64,000 bases of DNA from Agarivorans sp. Alg241-V36 (GTDB lineage: Bacteria > Pseudomonadota > Gammaproteobacteria > Enterobacterales > Celerinatantimonadaceae). Both the position numbers and the translations under genes were made by a program. The DNA is taken from contig NZ_UNRE01000012.1 in the NCBI RefSeq assembly GCF_900537085.1, positions 1 through 64,000 of the forward strand. Direction: 5' to 3'. Under the pieces are notes generated by a model. The model was not told the origin of the DNA, searched no databases, and was given only the letters and a program-made list of their open reading frames with translations. Positions 58,730 to 64,000 of the stretch are shown here, one piece after another; the first letter of the stretch is position 1, and each line of letters opens with the position of its first letter.

Positions 58730-59662
58730 TCAACTATTGTCATTTTGAATAATTAGCATTGCTGCAAATACTAGAATTGCGCCGGGCAATAATCCCCATG
58801 ATAGTTGCTCAAAGCCCATGCTTACCGTAAGCATTAAAACCAATAGAGGCGTTAGATAGCTGTAGGCTGCCACCTTGGTTGGGCCAAGACGAACCGTACC
58901 TATTTGCAGCAAGAAAAAAGTAGTTAGGGTGGTGAATAAGGCTAAATAGCCAATGCCTGCATAAGCTTTTAGGGGCACTGCTAACCAACTAATTCCATTT
59001 AAACTGGTGAGTGAAAGCAGCAACAAAAACAGGCTGCCAAAAACTAAGACCCAAAATGTCATTAGCTCTTGCGGCTCTCCTCGGTAAAGTTTTTTCATTA
59101 AGGGGTTATAAATACTTAAGGCAACACAGCCTAGCAAAAACAATAGATCTCCCTTATTAAGCTCTAAGGCTAATAAAGCATTAACATCGCCACGAAATAC
59201 AATCCATAAGGCACCTAATGTGCCCATTATTAGTCCTATTGCTTTGTTTGGGCTAATGCCTTGCCCAAGAATAAAGTAGCTAGTAAGCGCGGTAATGGCG
59301 GGTAGGGTGGTGTATAAGGCGCCAGTGTTCAAGGCGCTGGTGTGGCGCAGCGCTTCAAACATACACCAAAAAAATACCACCAAAGGCAAACTAAGTAATG
59401 CGTATCCCAATAAGGTGTTACGCGAAGGTAGCGTCAATCCGTTTTTGTAAAACACATAGGGGGCAAACAATATAGCCGCAGTGAGAAAGCGTAAAAACAT
59501 CATCACTACCGGTGGCAATGCGTGGGTAATTGCGGCGCCCACAGGAAAAGAGCTGGCTACTAGCGTAACCATTAGTAGCATCAAGCCATGAGTCGCTAAA
59601 TGGCTGTTATTTAGGCTTGGCTTAGCGTGAGTGTAGCTTGGGTTTAGCATAGCAAATACCAC
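58730..59662 (-). CDS. EamA/DMT-family transporter
   Basis: 310 residues with ten membrane segments in two EamA repeats (first from about 20, second from about 165). The motif PPVVMMFLRFLTAAILFAPY and later YNPLMKKLYRGEP are typical. Exports small metabolites, often amino acids. Divergent from the LysR gene 88 bp away, which likely regulates it. Confidence 0.9.
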   Translation of the reverse strand: MVFAMLNPSYTHAKPSLNNSHLATHGLMLLMVTLVASSFPVGAAITHALPPVVMMFLRFLTAAILFAPYVFYKNGLTLPSRNTLLGYALLSLPLVVFFWCMFEALRHTSALNTGALYTTLPAITALTSYFILGQGISPNKAIGLIMGTLGALWIVFRGDVNALLALELNKGDLLFLLGCVALSIYNPLMKKLYRGEPQELMTFWVLVFGSLFLLLLSLTSLNGISWLAVPLKAYAGIGYLALFTTLTTFFLLQIGTVRLGPTKVAAYSYLTPLLVLMLTVSMGFEQLSWGLLPGAILVFAAMLIIQNDNS

Positions 59663-59750
59663 CTTAATCAGTAATGCCGCCAGTGTAATAACATTTGTAT
59701 TGACTGATAATCCCTCTATTTTGATAATAACTGTTGAGTTTTAGTTAACA

Positions 59751-60677
59751 ATGGTGATTGGTATGGAAGGATTTGCAGCTATTCCAGTATTTGTAGCAGT
59801 GGTTGAACATGGTGGTTTTTCGCCTGCTGCGCGTAGTTTGGGGATCTCCAAATCGGCGGTGAGCAAACGGATTAACCAACTAGAACAGCAACTTGGTGTA
59901 AAGCTGTTGCACCGTACTACCCGTAAACTAAGTTTAACCGAGGCAGGGAAGCACTACTTTGAGCACGCCGCTAAAGCGAATAACGCCGCCAAAGATGCCG
60001 AAGATGCGGTAGCTCAGTTACAGGGCGAACCTCAGGGCTTGTTGCGTATTAATACACCCATGTCTTTTGGCCGCTTGCATATAGCCCCTCTCATCGGCAA
60101 ATTTTTACAGCGTTACCCGAAAATCACTATCGATATGATGATGGATGATAAGGTCGTAGATTTGGTTGCCGAAGGTTTTGATGTAGCAATAAGAGCCGGC
60201 AACTTGCCAGATTCATCATTGATAATTCGAAAACTTGCCCCGTTAAAAAGCGTGTTATGCGCCTCTCCAGAATATTTAAAACAACATGGTATACCGCAAA
60301 CTATTGAACAATTAGCCGCCCACAACTGTTTGCAGTTTAGCTATTCACGTGACCTTAAAGAATGGACATTTATGCGAGACGGGCAATCACAATCTATAGA
60401 AATAAAAGGTAACTATCGGGTAAACAATAGTGAGGCCTTGCGCGAAGCAATGTTGCAAGGCTTGGGCATAGGCCGCTTACCCACTTTTGTGGCTGGGCCA
60501 GATATAGTTGCAGGGCGTTTAATCAGCTTGTTAAACCAATACCAAATGCCAAGCCAAAGTATTTATGCGGTGTTCTCAGAGCGTCAGTTCTTGCCTGCCA
60601 AGGTAAGGGCGTTTGTCGATTTTGCCATAGAGCACTTAGCCGCAGAGCAGCCTTATTGGGAGCTTAAGCCCAGCTAA
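59751..60677 (+). CDS. LysR-family transcriptional regulator
   Basis: 308 residues. N-terminal winged HTH (FVAVVEHGGFSPAARSLGISKSAVSKRI, ~13-40, in parts), with the LysR ending LLHRTTRKLSLTEAG, and a CrgA/PecT-type effector domain from about 90 (RINTPMSFGRLHIAPLI, VDLVAEGFDVAIRAG). An alternative start is MEGFAAIP at 59763. Likely controls the divergent EamA gene. Confidence 0.93.
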   Translation: MVIGMEGFAAIPVFVAVVEHGGFSPAARSLGISKSAVSKRINQLEQQLGVKLLHRTTRKLSLTEAGKHYFEHAAKANNAAKDAEDAVAQLQGEPQGLLRINTPMSFGRLHIAPLIGKFLQRYPKITIDMMMDDKVVDLVAEGFDVAIRAGNLPDSSLIIRKLAPLKSVLCASPEYLKQHGIPQTIEQLAAHNCLQFSYSRDLKEWTFMRDGQSQSIEIKGNYRVNNSEALREAMLQGLGIGRLPTFVAGPDIVAGRLISLLNQYQMPSQSIYAVFSERQFLPAKVRAFVDFAIEHLAAEQPYWELKPS

Positions 60678-60721
60678 AGGCTGAGCGTTTTACTCTCGCT
60701 TTGTGGTAAGCTATGAGCCCA

Positions 60722-61453
60722 TTACAGCTCGCTGTTATTGGCCCCAGTTATCGCTTTATCTAACCAAGTTTTCGCATGTTTAATTGGGCCTTGTATGCCT
60801 TTTAGTGGCGCATCTGGGCGGTCGGCCCTTACTTTAGGGTGATTGTTTAGTTTAAGCAGTACTTGCTGGGCGTAAGCTAGGGTTTGTTGGTCTGGCATTG
60901 GTGTTATGCCATCGCGAATACAGGCAATTAGCGTACGATGCAGACCGCTGGTTAAAGTCCAGATAGTGTTTAATCTAAATCCTCCGAGCTGGCTATCACT
61001 CGCTAGTTCATCTAAAAAGCGGATCAAATCTGGCAGCATAGATACTGGCCTTTTTTCCCTAATGCTTACCGCGGCTACGTAAAGCTCTTCTGCTGAAGCA
61101 CTTAAGCGAAGATAGTCTGCTAGGGAATCTGTTTCCGATAGGTTACGTGCTTCGGCGATGATGGCTTGCCTAGCTTCAGCTAGTTGGCTAACCGGGGCAT
61201 GAGGGTCAAAGTTTTGCAGAATATCGTCGAACTGGCGCCTATCGTTTTCGATTTCAGACTCTAGTTCAACAATCTTTTCCTTACCTTTCTCCACTTCTTG
61301 TTTTAGGGTTTGTAGCTCTAGTTCAAACTGGCCAAATTTGAGCTTAGTGATTCGCTTACGAAGCTCTGGTTGAGTCGCAATGTAAATCACTGCTGCTAGT
61401 ACCATAAGCTCCCAAAGAGAGGTATTACTTAAAATATTGCTAATGATGCTCAT
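60722..61453 (-). CDS. Membrane-anchored coiled-coil protein, unknown
   Basis: 243 residues. One N-terminal membrane segment (~13-28) and a heptad-rich coiled coil (~38-80: LELQTLKQEVEKGKEKIVEL and on). The C-terminal ~150 residues are helical and contain ISLIREKRPVSMLPDLIRF and PDQQTLAYAQQVLLKLN-like stretches. I do not recognise the family. It stands alone on the minus strand. Confidence 0.7.
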   Translation of the reverse strand: MSIISNILSNTSLWELMVLAAVIYIATQPELRKRITKLKFGQFELELQTLKQEVEKGKEKIVELESEIENDRRQFDDILQNFDPHAPVSQLAEARQAIIAEARNLSETDSLADYLRLSASAEELYVAAVSIREKRPVSMLPDLIRFLDELASDSQLGGFRLNTIWTLTSGLHRTLIACIRDGITPMPDQQTLAYAQQVLLKLNNHPKVRADRPDAPLKGIQGPIKHAKTWLDKAITGANNSEL

Positions 61454-61533
61454 GCTAAAACCTAATTATTTATAAGGCTTTTAGAGCTTAGACCAAGCTG
61501 GATAAATATTGGTGTTATCAGTGCTTGTACGTT

Positions 61534-62031
61534 TTACTCATTTCGCCATTTAGGGTTTAAAATCGCCCAGCGTTCGTGGTCTTTCCATCCTTTACCACCA
61601 ATGTTTAAGTAGTTTTTAGATAGCCCTTCTTTCACAAATCCGGCTTTTGCCACTAAGGCTATTGAGGCTTTATTGCCCGGTTGTATGTTGGCTTCTAAGC
61701 GATGTAGATTGAGTTCTTCAAAGGCTTGTTTCAATACTAAGCGGATACCTGCTCGCATATAACCGCGGGCTTGGTGGGGATGAAAAACTTCGTAACTAAG
61801 GTAGGCTGATTGAAAATGACCTCGGATGATCGACGAGATATTAAAGGTACCCACTATCTCGCCAGTTGCTTGTAAGCAAACCAAATAGCGGTGTTCTTCT
61901 TCTAAGTAAGCGCGCACGTTTTTTGGCGGATAACTCCAAGGGCGGTGAAATATTTCGCTGTTTTGATAGCACTCGCTTAGCTCTTCTAAATCGCTGCGCT
62001 CGGGTTTTCTTAAATACAGTTGTTGGTTCAC
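61534..62031 (-). CDS. GNAT-family N-acetyltransferase (RimJ/RimL-like)
   Basis: 165 residues. Starts LYLRKPERSDLEELSECYQ, with the acetyl-CoA loop near ARGYMRAGIRLVLKQAF and the LHRLEANIQPGNKASIALVAKAGFVKEG block in the C-terminal third (in parts), the hallmark of RimJ/RimL-type enzymes that acetylate protein N-termini or small amines. The substrate is unknown. Confidence 0.92.
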   Translation of the reverse strand: MNQQLYLRKPERSDLEELSECYQNSEIFHRPWSYPPKNVRAYLEEEHRYLVCLQATGEIVGTFNISSIIRGHFQSAYLSYEVFHPHQARGYMRAGIRLVLKQAFEELNLHRLEANIQPGNKASIALVAKAGFVKEGLSKNYLNIGGKGWKDHERWAILNPKWRNE

Positions 62032-62310
62032 GCCTTATACCTTAGCTTGATGAAAAGTCGCTAGAAACCTAAGTATTTTAGCCAATTGTTTTTGCCTAAG
62101 GCTAATCAAAATTCCAGTTAATGCTCACAAATTTTTGTTGATGATAAGGGACCCCTAAAGCGTTTTTCTAAGAATATTGTGTAGTTTTACTCAACAGTTT
62201 CTTTTGCAAAAGCGGGATTATCATTTAAACGCCGTGGAATTAAGCTGGTGGCAACTTAAGTCAAAGTCTTAAGTTTTAAATTAATTATCTATAAAGCTTA
62301 AGGAACAATC

Positions 62311-62916
62311 ATGGAACTATTTAAAGCCATTGAGCAACGTCGCGCCATTAAACAATTTGATTCAAACGAGCAAATGAGTGAAGGAGATTTCCAGAAAATG
62401 ATGGAAGCAGTGTTGTTATCGCCAACCTCTTACAACATTCAGCATTGGCGCTTTGTGAGGGTTAGCAATGCCGAGGTGCGCGAGCAAATTAGCCAAGCTG
62501 CTTGGGGGCAACCACAAGTGACCGAAGCTTCGGAGTTGTTGGTATTATGTGCCGACACTCAAGCCTGGGCCAAGCAACCAGAACGTTATTGGCAAAATGT
62601 AGACGCCAAAGTGCAAGGTGTATTGGTCGACATGTTAGCTAGTTTTTATCACGGTAAAGACCAGTTGCAACGTGATGAAGCAATGCGCTCGTGCGGTATG
62701 GCCGCACAAACCTTGATGCTAGCAGCCAAAGGTTTGGGTTACGACACCTGCCCAATGATAGGTTTTGACGCTGGCCAATTGGCTGAAGTAATTAAACTGC
62801 CTAAAGATCATGTGATTGGCATGATGGTCGCTATTGGTAAAGCGGCTAAACCAGCAGGTGTGCGCGGGGGACAATTAGCGATGCACCAAGTATTGATGCA
62901 AAACCACTTTGCTTAA
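62311..62916 (+). CDS. Nitroreductase-family FMN oxidoreductase
   Basis: 201 residues. The start FKAIEQRRAIKQFDSNEQM holds the RR..K.f FMN-phosphate contact, then SPTSYNIQHWRFVRV (the S-P-S-s-N-Q-W pattern), CGMAAQTLMLAAKGLGYDTCPM, and GMMVAIGKAAKP. It reduces nitro or quinone compounds with NAD(P)H. The ribosome site is TAAGGA. Monocistronic. Confidence 0.93.
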   Translation: MELFKAIEQRRAIKQFDSNEQMSEGDFQKMMEAVLLSPTSYNIQHWRFVRVSNAEVREQISQAAWGQPQVTEASELLVLCADTQAWAKQPERYWQNVDAKVQGVLVDMLASFYHGKDQLQRDEAMRSCGMAAQTLMLAAKGLGYDTCPMIGFDAGQLAEVIKLPKDHVIGMMVAIGKAAKPAGVRGGQLAMHQVLMQNHFA

Positions 62917-62987
62917 ATCGAAAGTTAGAGATAAACCCAAGCTGTAATAGCAACAACTTGGGTTTATTAAGGCTGTAGAGAGCTGCC

Positions 62988-64000
62988 TTAGTGGCTTAAA
63001 TGTTGATTCAGCAGTTGCCGTTCACCCTCAGTCATTTGGGTTTTATTCAAAAACGGCATGTCTTGGCTGACAAAAGAGCGTTCTACAATGCGTGCTTTCC
63101 AGCGTTCCACATCTTGCCAAGTATCCAAATTTACCCCTCCAGGTGCCGCGGTGAAGGTGTCATCAGTGGGCACTCGGCTGTGACATGTTGTACAGCGCTG
63201 CTGAATAATCGCCATTACTTGGCCTTGCTCCGCGTTTAGTTCATTGTTGTTTTGAGCTTGAGCTTGAGCTTGAGCTTGAACTTGCGCAGGGCGATTGGCA
63301 TTACTCCAGCTTAAAAACAGGGCTAGTGCCAATAGGCCAAGTGCACCGCTTATAATTATGCTGGGTTTTTGAACGCCTTGGTGCTTTAGGTTGAAGTAGT
63401 GGCGGATCCAAGCACTTAAGCCGATCAGTGCGCAAAGAATTAACCAACTATGGCTGTGCTGGTAAATCATAGGGTAGTGGTTGCTTATCATCAAAAAGAT
63501 CACCGGCAATGTGAGGTAGTTATTGTGTACCGAGCGCTTTTTAGCTTCTAAACCGGGGGCTGGGTCAACGGGCTCGCCAGCGCTAACTTGTGCCACCATT
63601 TGCCGTTGCCCAGGGATAATTTTAATCCACACATTGGCCACCATAATGGTGCCAATTAATGCGCCCATATGAATAAAGGCGCCACGGCCGCTAAATACAT
63701 GAGTAAAGCCATAACAAAACAGCGCACCAATAACGATTAAGCAAAGGCTTAAGGGCAAAGGTTTGTTAGCAATGGGGGAGCGGAGTAAAGCTTCATAAAT
63801 GGCAAAACCAAGCGCAATGCCACCAACGCCAAGACCAATGGCTTGATAGCTGGTTAAGGACATAACTTGTGGGTCAATTAGGTAGGCGTCGGCGCGGAGG
63901 TAATAGATCCAAAACAGCAGCAATGTGCCACTCAGCCAAGTGCTATAGGCCTCCCATTTAAACCAATGGAGTTTTTCTGGCATTTTTTCTGGGCCTACTT
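62988..64000 (-). CDS. puuD: PuuD-like urate hydroxylase with C-terminal cytochrome c (partial)
   Basis: Truncated by the right edge: the frame stays open to at least 63998, and family homologues carry about 80 more residues in front of PEKLHWFKWEAYSTWLSG. About seven membrane segments (from ~15) form the membrane urate oxidase domain (HNNYLTLPVIFLMISNHYP). It ends in a cytochrome c-type tail with the heme motif CTTCH and an axial Met in DMPFL. PuuD oxidises urate in the purine degradation pathway. A Gln/Ala linker (VQAQAQAQAQ) coded by near-perfect GAGCTT hexamers joins the two parts. Other purine genes may lie beyond the edge. Confidence 0.85.
   Translation of the reverse strand, partial: VGPEKMPEKLHWFKWEAYSTWLSGTLLLFWIYYLRADAYLIDPQVMSLTSYQAIGLGVGGIALGFAIYEALLRSPIANKPLPLSLCLIVIGALFCYGFTHVFSGRGAFIHMGALIGTIMVANVWIKIIPGQRQMVAQVSAGEPVDPAPGLEAKKRSVHNNYLTLPVIFLMISNHYPMIYQHSHSWLILCALIGLSAWIRHYFNLKHQGVQKPSIIISGALGLLALALFLSWSNANRPAQVQAQAQAQAQNNNELNAEQGQVMAIIQQRCTTCHSRVPTDDTFTAAPGGVNLDTWQDVERWKARIVERSFVSQDMPFLNKTQMTEGERQLLNQHLSH
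63255..63284. repeat. Hexanucleotide (GAGCTT) microsatellite in puuD
   Basis: About five copies of a 6-bp unit, coding the alternating Ala-Gln linker before the cytochrome domain. Changes in copy number would lengthen or shorten the linker without shifting the frame. Confidence 0.75.

Overview
The window looks like a chromosomal segment of a marine gammaproteobacterium of the Alteromonadales, possibly an Agarivorans relative. This is an inference from mid-40s percent GC, gammaproteobacterial gene orders (trpE-G-D-CF-B-A; yciV-yciO-scpA-scpB-rluB; tig-clpP-clpX), and secreted polysaccharide hydrolases next to a group 2 Mrp Na+/H+ antiporter. I see no insertion sequence, prophage or CRISPR array. 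Most of the window is ordinary core genome.

Layout. 1-260: end of an rRNA operon (5S rRNA and terminator), then a decayed coding fragment. 744-3071 (minus): galU, a ComEA-type HhH protein, yciI, yciB. 3142-9905 (minus): the full tryptophan operon with a leader peptide carrying three Trp codons, an attenuator and a trp-type promoter. 9984-13719 (plus): rnm(yciV)-yciO-scpA-scpB-rluB. 13779-20923: Yip1-family protein, lpxH, ppiB, cysS, a periplasmic binding protein, folD and yidE. 21187-22640: a tRNA operon (Pro, Arg, His, Leu, Pro) with its own promoter, a decayed tRNA-Pro-like relic in front, and seven ~114-bp units behind it, each with a terminator and most with a copy of the tRNA-Pro 3' end.

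22777-34373 is the main accessory region, a carbohydrate locus. It holds lamB-malM (minus) and, diverging from them, a GH26-like/CBM6 lipoprotein, a phytanoyl-CoA-dioxygenase-like Fe/2-oxoglutarate enzyme, a LacI-family regulator, an ABC sugar binding protein with two permeases, and a Gfo/Idh/MocA dehydrogenase. A recurring 14-bp palindrome close to TGAAACCGGTTTCA lies upstream of lamB, the hydrolase, the dioxygenase and the regulator, so these genes form one predicted local regulon. Import would run from LamB through the binding protein and permeases, with an ATPase borrowed from elsewhere because none is encoded here. The substrate cannot be named from sequence.

34419-38732: a pseudopilin, then tig-clpP-clpX; the tig terminator stem overlaps the predicted clpP -10 element. 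38789-45181 (minus): a DUF938 methyltransferase and the six-gene mrp operon with fused MrpA/B. 45376-48925: a DUF5329 protein, an AraC/GyrI-like regulator with a possible internal translation start, and the glutathione-dependent formaldehyde pathway (frmA, fghA). 49168-64000: a GH5 lipoprotein, a 1350-residue AsmA-family protein, transporters, a phosphoribosyltransferase/ACT pair, a HopJ-family protein, LysR/EamA divergent genes, a coiled-coil membrane protein, a GNAT acetyltransferase, a nitroreductase, and a PuuD-like urate hydroxylase cut by the right edge.
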